Source of the DNA: Myxococcales bacterium
Lineage (GTDB): Bacteria > Myxococcota_A > Polyangia > Palsa-1104 > JAEUJZ01
Direction of reading: 5' to 3'
Assembly: GCA_016794505.1 (NCBI GenBank)
Contig: JAEUJZ010000093.1
Span: forward strand, 1 to 64,000
DNA length: 64,000 nucleotides
Both the position numbers and the translations under genes were made by a program. Positions 34,321 to 41,401 of the stretch are shown here, piece by piece. The notes below the pieces were generated by a model. The model worked only from the letters and a program-made list of their open reading frames with translations. It did no database searches and was not told the origin of the DNA. How positions within the stretch are numbered: the first letter of the stretch is position 1; each line of letters starts with the position of its first letter.

Positions 34321-35091
34321 CTAGAAGTTGATCCGCCGCATCACGGCGCGCGGCAGCGTCGCAATCACTCCCATCACGAGCTGCCAGATCCACGGCGTGT
34401 ACAGAACGGTTCGCGGATCGCGTCCGCACAACGCGCGCCGCACATCCCGAGCCACTTGCGTCGGCTCCCCGGCAAATGGCGGGGGCTTCAGACCTGCCGT
34501 CATGCCGGTCTTGACGAAGCCGGGCCGAACACACAGCACGCGCAGGCCCTGGCCGTGGAATTTGTGATCGATGCCGTCGAGGTAGGCCGAAAGACCGGCC
34601 TTGCTCGCGCCGTACAAAACCACGGGCTTGCGAGCGCGATCCCCCGCGACCGAACTAAACACGCACAGCGTCCCGCCCCCCTGCGCCAGCAAGCGCTTGC
34701 GGGCCTCTTCGCAGAACAACACGGTGTTGGTGAAGTTCACGCGCAGCAGGCGCTCGGTGCGCGCAGGGTCTGATTCCAGCTCGTCCTGCGTCGCAAAAAC
34801 GCCCGCGGTGACGACAATCGCGTCGATGGCTGCTCCCGCAAAATGCGCCTGCGCAGCATCCAGCGCCGCTGCGAAGCCTTCGGGCTGTTCCAGATCGCAG
34901 CGAGCAACGCACGATCGCGGCGTCGAATCTGGCGCACTGCCCAGCCCGGCGCGCAGATCCAAGTCCACTGCGCTGCGCTGCAGATCCACTTCACTGCGGC
35001 CCAGCAAGAACACGCGGTCGCCGTGCTCGACACACCGTCGCGCCAGCGCTCGCCCCATGCCCTTGGTACCGCCGAGTATGACGATGTTCAT
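34321..35091 (-). CDS. SDR reductase, DprE2-like
   Basis: 256 residues. N-terminal NAD(P) fold MNIVILGGTKGMGRALA, Ser in FSSVAGDRARKP, and YGASKAG carrying Tyr and Lys (about 161 and 165). Its ATG overlaps the stop of the DprE1-like oxidase (ATGA). The pair mirrors mycobacterial DprE1/DprE2, which epimerise decaprenylphosphoryl ribose to arabinose via a keto intermediate, DprE2 reducing it. The C-terminal membrane-associating hydrophobic stretch (WIWQLVMGVIATLP) also fits. Longer in-frame sequence upstream is antisense-like and rejected. Assignment rests on gene pairing and motifs. Confidence 0.8.
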   Translation of the reverse strand: MNIVILGGTKGMGRALARRCVEHGDRVFLLGRSEVDLQRSAVDLDLRAGLGSAPDSTPRSCVARCDLEQPEGFAAALDAAQAHFAGAAIDAIVVTAGVFATQDELESDPARTERLLRVNFTNTVLFCEEARKRLLAQGGGTLCVFSSVAGDRARKPVVLYGASKAGLSAYLDGIDHKFHGQGLRVLCVRPGFVKTGMTAGLKPPPFAGEPTQVARDVRRALCGRDPRTVLYTPWIWQLVMGVIATLPRAVMRRINF

Positions 35092-36443
35092 GGCTCGTCT
35101 CCAAACAGGCGCACCGACTGGGCGCTGCGCAGGCGATGCTGTGGATCCCAGGCCTTGCGCACAGCCAAGAAAGCTGACAGTCGTCCTTCCATGGCGCGTA
35201 CGTGCTCGGGCCGCGACAGCGCGTCTTTGGTCAAATAGATGCGCCCCCCTTCGCGGATTACGAACTCGTTGAGGCGATCGATGTGTTCCTGCGTCTCGGG
35301 CCGCAGCGGCAAGTCGAGCGCGATCGACGTACCCGGCCGGGGAAACGACAGCAGGCCGCTGCCTTCTTCCCCGCAGTCCTTGAGGACGCACAGAAAGCCT
35401 GCCGCGCGCAGCGACGTCAGAAGCTCCATATACCGCCGCACCGCGCCGCGCCCCGCAGAGTGCGGCAACACCGACTGATGCTGCGTAAATCCAGCCGATC
35501 CATACACGCGATTCCAGTCGCGGATGGCATCCAGCGGATAGAAAAACTGCTCGGGTGAAACGAGGCCCCGCCGCTCTTGCTGTATGTGGCTGTGATAGAC
35601 GACCGCGTTGAAGGCGCGCACCGTAAAGGGCTGCATGATCCAGCTTGGCAGCGAAAACGGCACGCGCAGTCGCAGCTTGGGACGAGCCAGCAGCGACGGA
35701 GCTTCGTTTGCCTTGGCCCAGCGGCCACGAAACAAGATGCCGCGTCCCATGCTCGCACCCGGCGTCAAGCAGTCGATCCACGCCATGGTCATCGGCCAGT
35801 CCCGCGCTGCCGCAGAAAGTCCATCCAGAAGCGCGTCCAGGTGCGGCACCCGCTCGCTCTCTTGATAGATCCAGCACGAGGGGATGGGCGACATGCGGAA
35901 GCTCACTTCCAAGATGTGGCCCGTCAGCCCCATGCCACCCAGCGTCGCATAGAACAGGTCGTGGTTTTCTTCGGGCGAGCAGTCGACGATGCGGCCATCG
36001 CCGACGCGCATGCGCAAGGCCAAGACATGCTCGCCAAAGCAACCGGACACATGGTGGTTCTTGCCATGGACGTCGGATGCAACCATGCCGCCCAGCGTCA
36101 CAAACTGCGTACCAGGGGTGACCGGGACGAAGAACTTATGCGGCAAGAACAAGCGGTTTAGCTCAAGCAGCGAGATCCCCGCTTCCGCTCGCAAGATGCC
36201 TGTCCGCGCATCGAATGCGAGCAGGCGATCTGCGAGCGTCGTGTTGGCGACCACCGGCCGCGACTGCGGTGGCAGCGACGAGTCGCCATAGGATCGGCCG
36301 AGTCCGCGCGACAGCGGTACATCCGACGTGAGGGGCGCGAGATCCTCGGCGAAGCGCTCTTCCGCTTCCATGCCCAGACCACCCCAGCCCGCAATGCGAT
36401 GTGATGCCCGATGCGCAGAGCTCGTTTCTGACGGAGTTTGCAC
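35088..36443 (-). CDS. FAD-linked oxidase, DprE1-like
   Basis: 451 residues, GTG start at 36443. FAD/VAO-type domain: PLSRGLGRSYGDSSL, then GTQFVTLGGMVASDVHGKNHHVSGCFGEHV (about 122), almost the DprE1 signature. EGGRIYLTKDALSR retains the lysine equivalent to mycobacterial Lys418. The benzothiazinone-target Cys387 region appears to read TSIALDLP, lacking Cys. DprE1 oxidises the ribose 2'-OH of a polyprenylphosphoryl sugar. Related pairs exist outside actinobacteria, but no DPPR synthase or arabinosyltransferase is in this window. Confidence 0.82.
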   Translation of the reverse strand: MQTPSETSSAHRASHRIAGWGGLGMEAEERFAEDLAPLTSDVPLSRGLGRSYGDSSLPPQSRPVVANTTLADRLLAFDARTGILRAEAGISLLELNRLFLPHKFFVPVTPGTQFVTLGGMVASDVHGKNHHVSGCFGEHVLALRMRVGDGRIVDCSPEENHDLFYATLGGMGLTGHILEVSFRMSPIPSCWIYQESERVPHLDALLDGLSAAARDWPMTMAWIDCLTPGASMGRGILFRGRWAKANEAPSLLARPKLRLRVPFSLPSWIMQPFTVRAFNAVVYHSHIQQERRGLVSPEQFFYPLDAIRDWNRVYGSAGFTQHQSVLPHSAGRGAVRRYMELLTSLRAAGFLCVLKDCGEEGSGLLSFPRPGTSIALDLPLRPETQEHIDRLNEFVIREGGRIYLTKDALSRPEHVRAMEGRLSAFLAVRKAWDPQHRLRSAQSVRLFGDEP

Positions 36444-36542
36444 AACTGCACTCTATCAACAAGTGTGCTGTGCCGGGCAAGCGCGCCGCGCAATGATGAC
36501 GATGCCCCTGGTTCTGCCGACGCAGACGTTCGCCCGCCGAGC

Positions 36543-37868
36543 CTACTGAGCCAGCGTGGCCAGATGAGCCAGCACAGGCGGCGGAGCCGATGTCGAAAAA
36601 AAACTCTCGGCCGAAGGGGCAGCCATGGCGTCGGCAAGCGCCGAGAGTACACAGGCGAGCTCAGCGGCCGTGGGGCGCAGCGCGGGGGACTTTTCCAGGC
36701 ACAGCATGACGGCGATGGAAAGCGGCTCGGGCACCTGCGGATACAGCGCCTGCAGCGACGGAGGTGGCTCGTATAGATGAGCAGCACAGATGGCGCCCAA
36801 GCTCTCGCCAACAAACGGTGGACGACCACAGATCAGCTCAAACAGCATGACCCCCAAGCTGTACACATCCGAGGCTGCCGTGACGCTGCTGGCATCGCGC
36901 ACTTGCTCGGGCGACATGTACTGCGGCGTGCCCATCAGCTGCGATGTGCGCGTCATCGAAAGAACTCCGTCCTCATCCCCAAGCACTTTCGAGATCCCAA
37001 AGTCCAGGATGCGCACCCCTGGCCCCCCCCGCGTCAGCAAGACGTTGCCTGGCTTCAAGTCGCGATGCACGACTCCCTTTTGGTGGGCGGCGGCGAGGGC
37101 GGCGGCGAGGGTGGCGCCGATGCGAGCGCAGGCGGGCATGGACAGAGCCGCTTGCTGGGCGCGGGTGGCCAGGTCGATGCCGTCGACGTATTCCATGATC
37201 TGATAGACCTGGCCATCGCTGGTGACATCGACGTGCAGGGTCTTCACAACACCGGGGTGGCTGATGGCTGATGCGGCGGTGGCTTCACCGAAAAAGCGAT
37301 GCAGGACTGCAGAGTCCGATCCCAGCCCCTGATGCATCAGCTTGACGGCGATGGGCTGGCCGGTCAGCAAGTCATCGCATAGATACACCGTTCCCATTCC
37401 GCCTTGCCCAAGGACACGACGGACGCGAGCCCTCTCGGCAAATACATCGCCGGGTCCCAAGGCGCGGGCTCGTCGATTTTCCGAGAGGCGGCGCAGCGCC
37501 ATCGCGAGCTCGCGCGAACGCTCATGCACCTTCTGCTGCAGTTGAAGGTTCAGCGCTTCGATCTGGCGCGCACGCTGCACGATCTCATCGACCTGGGCGG
37601 CGACGCGCTGTTCCAGGCTCTGATTCAGCTGAACCAGCGCTTCGCGCGTCTTGCGTAGCTCGTCGCTGCGCTCTTCCAATGTGCGGTATGCGCTAGCGAG
37701 GTTGTCGTTGGTGGCTGCCCAGAACTTCTCTTTGCGGGCCAGCTCTTTCTGCAGTCCACGCAGCATCCACAGGACACGCTGCAGATCCCTGCCCTGCAGG
37801 ATCGCACCCTCGGAAACAGACTCTGCCTGGACGAATTCTTGAGCCGAAAGACAACGGACTTCGCTCAT
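36543..37868 (-). CDS. Soluble Ser/Thr protein kinase with N-terminal coiled coil
   Basis: 441 residues from the ATG at 37868. Residues ~25-130 are a long coiled coil (DLQRVLWMLRGLQKELARKEKFW; LNQSLEQRVAAQVDEIVQRARQIEALNLQLQQKVHERSRELAMALRRL). The kinase follows: GQGGMGTVY (154-162), K176 in IAVKLM, HRDLKPGN with D270, DFGIS with D289, GTPQYMSPEQ. No transmembrane helix is seen, unlike many bacterial Hanks kinases, so the coil may mediate assembly. It lies between the unknown protein at 37911 and DprE1-like gene, all same strand. Confidence 0.93.
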   Translation of the reverse strand: MSEVRCLSAQEFVQAESVSEGAILQGRDLQRVLWMLRGLQKELARKEKFWAATNDNLASAYRTLEERSDELRKTREALVQLNQSLEQRVAAQVDEIVQRARQIEALNLQLQQKVHERSRELAMALRRLSENRRARALGPGDVFAERARVRRVLGQGGMGTVYLCDDLLTGQPIAVKLMHQGLGSDSAVLHRFFGEATAASAISHPGVVKTLHVDVTSDGQVYQIMEYVDGIDLATRAQQAALSMPACARIGATLAAALAAAHQKGVVHRDLKPGNVLLTRGGPGVRILDFGISKVLGDEDGVLSMTRTSQLMGTPQYMSPEQVRDASSVTAASDVYSLGVMLFELICGRPPFVGESLGAICAAHLYEPPPSLQALYPQVPEPLSIAVMLCLEKSPALRPTAAELACVLSALADAMAAPSAESFFSTSAPPPVLAHLATLAQ

Positions 37869-37910
37869 GAAAGGGCCCCCATTTCGCAGCACTCGCGCGC
37901 GAGCCGACGG

Positions 37911-38438
37911 CTAGTGAAACTCGATCAAAAACAGCGATGGATCGACCGAGTTGTCGACATCGACATAGATCAGGTCCTGGGTCAGGCTCATGCCACCGAG
38001 CAAGATTCCTTTTTCCATCGTGCGATCGAATGGCGACGTACTACGGACGCGAGCGCGCCCCGCAGCTTCGTCGATCTCTTCCAGCGAAAACGCACCGATG
38101 TCTTTCGCGGGTCCGCGCACGACGCTGTGATAGCCCTCAGAGCTGGTCTGGTAGCGCAAGAAATCGACGCCGCGGTGGATGATCTGCTGCCCAGGTCCAT
38201 GCTGGTACCACAGACGCATCATCTCGGCGCCGATGCGCTCTTTGATGGGCTCAAAGTGAGCGTAGCGTTTCGATAGAGTCTGCAGAAAGTCGATGTAATG
38301 CGCCGCGGGATACCAGCACTGGGGCTGTGTCGACAGAATCGTGGCCGCTTGCTCTTGGGCGACGATCTGCAGGTTCACGCAGGCCGCGGCCAGGGACTGC
38401 AAGAACACGCCAAGTAGCTCGATGTCTTGTTTCGCCAT
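37911..38438 (-). CDS. Unknown protein, possible myxobacterial regulatory-domain family
   Basis: 175 residues from the ATG at 38438 with GGGAG five bases before. Mostly helical first half (LLGVFLQSLAAACVNLQIVAQEQAATILST), then LWYQHGPGQQIIHRGVDFLRYQTSSEGYHSVVRGPAKDIGAFSLEEIDEAAGRARVRSTSPFDRTMEKGILLGGMSL. The GYHSVVRG...ARVR pattern is reminiscent of small alpha/beta domains found in many copies in Myxococcus genomes, but I could not name a family with certainty. It lies 42 bases upstream of the coiled-coil kinase. Confidence 0.6.
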   Translation of the reverse strand: MAKQDIELLGVFLQSLAAACVNLQIVAQEQAATILSTQPQCWYPAAHYIDFLQTLSKRYAHFEPIKERIGAEMMRLWYQHGPGQQIIHRGVDFLRYQTSSEGYHSVVRGPAKDIGAFSLEEIDEAAGRARVRSTSPFDRTMEKGILLGGMSLTQDLIYVDVDNSVDPSLFLIEFH

Positions 38439-38628
38439 GGGGCTCCCTCGCATGGGCAACGGTTGGCTTCAAGAATCGAGCATAGCCAATCGTCAGCGAC
38501 GGAGAATGTCCACAGGTGGCCATGCTATGCGCAGGTTCTGGGCATCCACTGAACTCGCGGACTCACGTGCTCACGACAAGCTCACAGCACCGCCGACCGA
38601 GCCGTCTGTGACGGCATCGAATCGACGA

Positions 38629-38934
38629 TCAGCGATTGAACATCACCAGCGTGGCAAAGGCCATGGTGGCCGCCAGGCCAAGCTGCACCGCGCTATGCAC
38701 CGCAAACAGACCGAGACGGGTCGCAGACTTTTCAATCGCGCCAAGCTGGCGCCACAAGCGCACGCTGGCAGCGGCAAAAAACACGAGCTGCAGCGCGATG
38801 GCAGCCATCATCCACGGACCAACCGCCGACGCACCCAGCTTCGATGTCGATCCAGCAATCAGGGCGTTCGAGACGAAGCTCAGGCCCAGCGGTATCAGCC
38901 AAGCCACAAAACACTGGCGCAGCGCTTTTCCCAT
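38629..38934 (-). CDS. Small three-helix membrane protein
   Basis: 101 residues from the ATG at 38934 (MGKALRQCFVAWLIPLGLSF). Hydrophobic helices near 9-27, 41-60 (WMMAAIALQLVFFAAASV) and 73-97 (LGLFAVHSAVQLGLAATMAFATLVMF). No motif seen. It is divergent from the acyltransferase at 39138. The ribosome site is weak, hence moderate confidence. Confidence 0.5.
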   Translation of the reverse strand: MGKALRQCFVAWLIPLGLSFVSNALIAGSTSKLGASAVGPWMMAAIALQLVFFAAASVRLWRQLGAIEKSATRLGLFAVHSAVQLGLAATMAFATLVMFNR

Positions 38935-39137
38935 CGAAACAGTGTACTGCGCGGCGTGTCGGCCAGGGCACGGCGCAGCAACATCAGACAGCGACATCAT
39001 CGCGTGGCGCCCGGCTGAAAATGCTGTCTGTTCAGCGCATGGTTCGACCTTGTAGACTGGTGCCCACCTTCATCAACCCGGCCCACGTGAGCGCACGCAC
39101 GCCCTGCAGCGGGCGCTCTTTCTGGAAGGAGTCCGAG

Positions 39138-40103
39138 GTGTCATTCCTCAACCAGCTTCTGCATCCCTTGATCGAGCGAGCCTCGGCGCTCGTGCATCGC
39201 CACGTGTCCGATGAGACGCTGGCTCACGCCCATGAGATTGGCGCCCGCCTGACCAGCCTGGCGCAGATCGCACCGCAGGCGCGCAGTCACTTCATCGATC
39301 CCGCGGTCTCGTCTGCCATCGACTCGCTGCCGAACGAGCTCAACGAGTTCGGCTTCGATCCCTGGGGCTTCTCTCCCGAGCAGGCCAAGTTCTATTACAC
39401 CCTCTCGCGGCCGGTGTACGACTACTTCCGGCCCGAGATTCACGGCATCGAAAACGTACCGGCCGGACGCGTTTTGATCGTGCCCAATCACTCGGGTCAG
39501 TTCCCGTTCGATGGAGTGGTGATCGCGGTCGCCTGCTTGCTGCAAGCCAAGCCACCGCGCTTGGTGCGAGCCATGGCCGAACGCTGGGTCTCGACGCTGC
39601 CCTTCATCAACGAGATGTTCGCGCGCTCGGGTGTCGTGCTGGGCGATCCCATCAACTGCCGCAACCTGCTCGAAGCCGACCAAGCCATCCTCGTCTTTCC
39701 CGAAGGCGCACGCGGCAGCGGCAAGACATTCTGGGATCGGTACAAGCTGCGATCGTTTGGACGTGGCTTTATGCGCTTGGCCTTGCAGACCGGTGCCCCC
39801 ATCGTTCCCGTCGCTGTGATTGGTGCCGAAGAGTCGATCATCAGCGTCTACGACTGGCAAGCGGCGGCCAAGATCTTGCGCGTGCCGTATGCCCCAATTC
39901 ATCCGCTGCTGCCGATCTTGGGGCCGCTGGCCTATCTGCCGATGCCGACCAAGTTCCGCATCTATTTCGGCAAGCCGATGTACTTTAACGGTCCGTTCGA
40001 CGATGAAGACAGCGTCATCCAAAAGAAGGTTGATGACGTGCAGAACACGGTGCAGCAGATGATCAACGACGGCCTGGCCGCACGCCGCTCGGTCTTTTTC
40101 TAA
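39138..40103 (+). CDS. PlsC-type lysophospholipid acyltransferase
   Basis: 321 residues from a GTG at 39138 (VSFLNQLLHPLIERA), preceded by AAGGAG. NHSGQFPFDG (about 116) corresponds to the HX4D-type acyl-transfer block of PlsC enzymes with a longer spacing, and FPEGARGSGKTF (about 188) is the EGxR block. PIVPVAVIGAEE also fits. It is a peripheral or membrane-bound acyltransferase that uses acyl-CoA or acyl-ACP. It lies 33 bases before the SDR-like gene, probably in one unit. Confidence 0.87.
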   Translation: MSFLNQLLHPLIERASALVHRHVSDETLAHAHEIGARLTSLAQIAPQARSHFIDPAVSSAIDSLPNELNEFGFDPWGFSPEQAKFYYTLSRPVYDYFRPEIHGIENVPAGRVLIVPNHSGQFPFDGVVIAVACLLQAKPPRLVRAMAERWVSTLPFINEMFARSGVVLGDPINCRNLLEADQAILVFPEGARGSGKTFWDRYKLRSFGRGFMRLALQTGAPIVPVAVIGAEESIISVYDWQAAAKILRVPYAPIHPLLPILGPLAYLPMPTKFRIYFGKPMYFNGPFDDEDSVIQKKVDDVQNTVQQMINDGLAARRSVFF

Positions 40104-40136
40104 GCCGCCTCAGCACTCGCAGCGAAGGGACGACTC

Positions 40137-41069
40137 ATGGCGACCATTTTGATCACAGGCATCGCAGGCGGCTTGGCACAGCGCGCGGCCTGTCAGCTCT
40201 TGGCGGATGGCCATCAGGTCATCGGCGTCGACTACCGCAGCGTGCAGCCGCCGCTGCCCCCCGGCTTGGAAAAGCTCACGATCTGCCGCGCTCACTACAA
40301 CAAGACGATCATCGAAGACCTCTTTCGCCACAACAAGCTCGATGCCGTGTTTCACCTCGGCCGCACCGGCAGCTTCAAGGAATCGGCGGGCAAGCGCTTT
40401 GATCTGAACGTCGTCGGATCGCAGAAGATCATGAACCTGTGCGTGCAGCACGGCGTCAAGAGTCTGGTCGTGCTGTCGACGTTTCACATCTATGGCGCGC
40501 ACCCGGCGAACCACATTCCCATCGCTGAAGATGAGCCGCTGCGCGCTGGCCTTGAGTTCCCGCAGATCGCCGACGCCATCCAGATGGACAACATGGCGAC
40601 CACCTGGGTGTACCGCCATCCCGAGGTCCGCACCGTCGTCCTGCGCGCCACCAACATCGTCGGCCCCACGGTGCGCAACACGATGAGCGAATTCTTGCGC
40701 CGTCCGCGCGTGCCGTACCTGTGGGGCTTTAACCCCATGTCGCAGTTCATTCACGAAGACGATCTGGTGCGCGCCGTCCTCGGTTGCTGGCGCAGCGAGC
40801 AGCGCGGCATCTTCAACGTCGCAGGTCCCGCTGTCATCCCATGGCGGACCGCGCTGGATCTCTGCCGCGCTCGTACCTTCCCAATCCCGTGGCCGCTGAC
40901 TCACTTCGCCGTGCAGCTTGCCGGCAACCTGCCGTACTACCTGATCAACTTCTTCCGTTACCCCTGCGTCATCAGCGACCGCGCCCTGCGCGAAGCCATC
41001 GGCTGGGAGCCGCAGATCTCGATCGAAGACACACTGTGGTCCACCGTCGCCACCGCGCGCTTGGGCTAG
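40137..41069 (+). CDS. SDR-like NAD-dependent epimerase fold, catalytic dyad not seen
   Basis: 310 residues with AAGGGA upstream. Rossmann start ATILITGIAGGLAQRAA, NVVGSQKIMNLC, STFHIYGAHPANH, ATNIVGPTVRN, FIHEDDLVRAVLGC and GIFNVAGP fit the extended SDR class. Where the family has YxxxK, the sequence reads AIQMDNMATTW, without Tyr or Lys. It may be an inactive or altered enzyme. Ends near WEPQISIEDTL. Pairing with an acyltransferase suggests a lipid or sugar-lipid role. Confidence 0.85.
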   Translation: MATILITGIAGGLAQRAACQLLADGHQVIGVDYRSVQPPLPPGLEKLTICRAHYNKTIIEDLFRHNKLDAVFHLGRTGSFKESAGKRFDLNVVGSQKIMNLCVQHGVKSLVVLSTFHIYGAHPANHIPIAEDEPLRAGLEFPQIADAIQMDNMATTWVYRHPEVRTVVLRATNIVGPTVRNTMSEFLRRPRVPYLWGFNPMSQFIHEDDLVRAVLGCWRSEQRGIFNVAGPAVIPWRTALDLCRARTFPIPWPLTHFAVQLAGNLPYYLINFFRYPCVISDRALREAIGWEPQISIEDTLWSTVATARLG

Positions 41070-41401
41070 CGGTTTGCCAGAGTAATGGGCAATAAATATT
41101 GCAACATAAAATAGATGCTTGCGAGAATGCGCAACAATGCAATGAAATTTATGTTCATTTGTTTCCGATTCGTTGATTGATTATTCCAACGCTCTAGCCC
41201 TCCCCGCCATCGCCTGGCCAAGCCCGCAGGGCAAGACGCTGGGCCCGTCTGGGATTCTCGGTCGCATGCGCGTCCTGTCGGCTCGCGAAGCGCTGCGCTT
41301 GGGCATCGCAGCGGACGCTTTGAGGCCCCGCGTGGGCGTCCACAACCCGACGGATTGGCCGACGAGGCGCCGTCAAGCTCGTGATATACTGGCAACTTCT
41401 C
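41070..41401. other. Intergenic region before the second kinase, AT-rich part and GC part
   Basis: 332 bp without a credible gene. The first ~115 bp (41083-41186) is A+T-rich with dense dyads; the second part is GC-rich and ends in a TATACT hexamer (41385-41390) eleven bases before the ATG at 41402. Confidence 0.6.
41083..41186. promoter_or_regulatory. Dyad-dense AT-rich island
   Basis: Four inverted repeats lie within 71 bp: GCAATA/TATTGC (41089-41102), AACATAAA/TTTATGTT (41103-41110 and 41148-41155), TTGCG/CGCAA nested inside (41119-41134), and AATGAA/TTCATT (41141-41159). The second and fourth cannot form together. It may be a terminator of the epimerase gene, a regulatory RNA switch, or an operator cluster. 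Confidence 0.4.

Noticed and set aside
35092..36042. N-terminal extension of the DprE2-like frame to 36042
   Set aside because: The extra ~317 residues overlap the DprE1-like gene in another frame and show no fold; the SDR glycine loop begins at the ATG at 35091.
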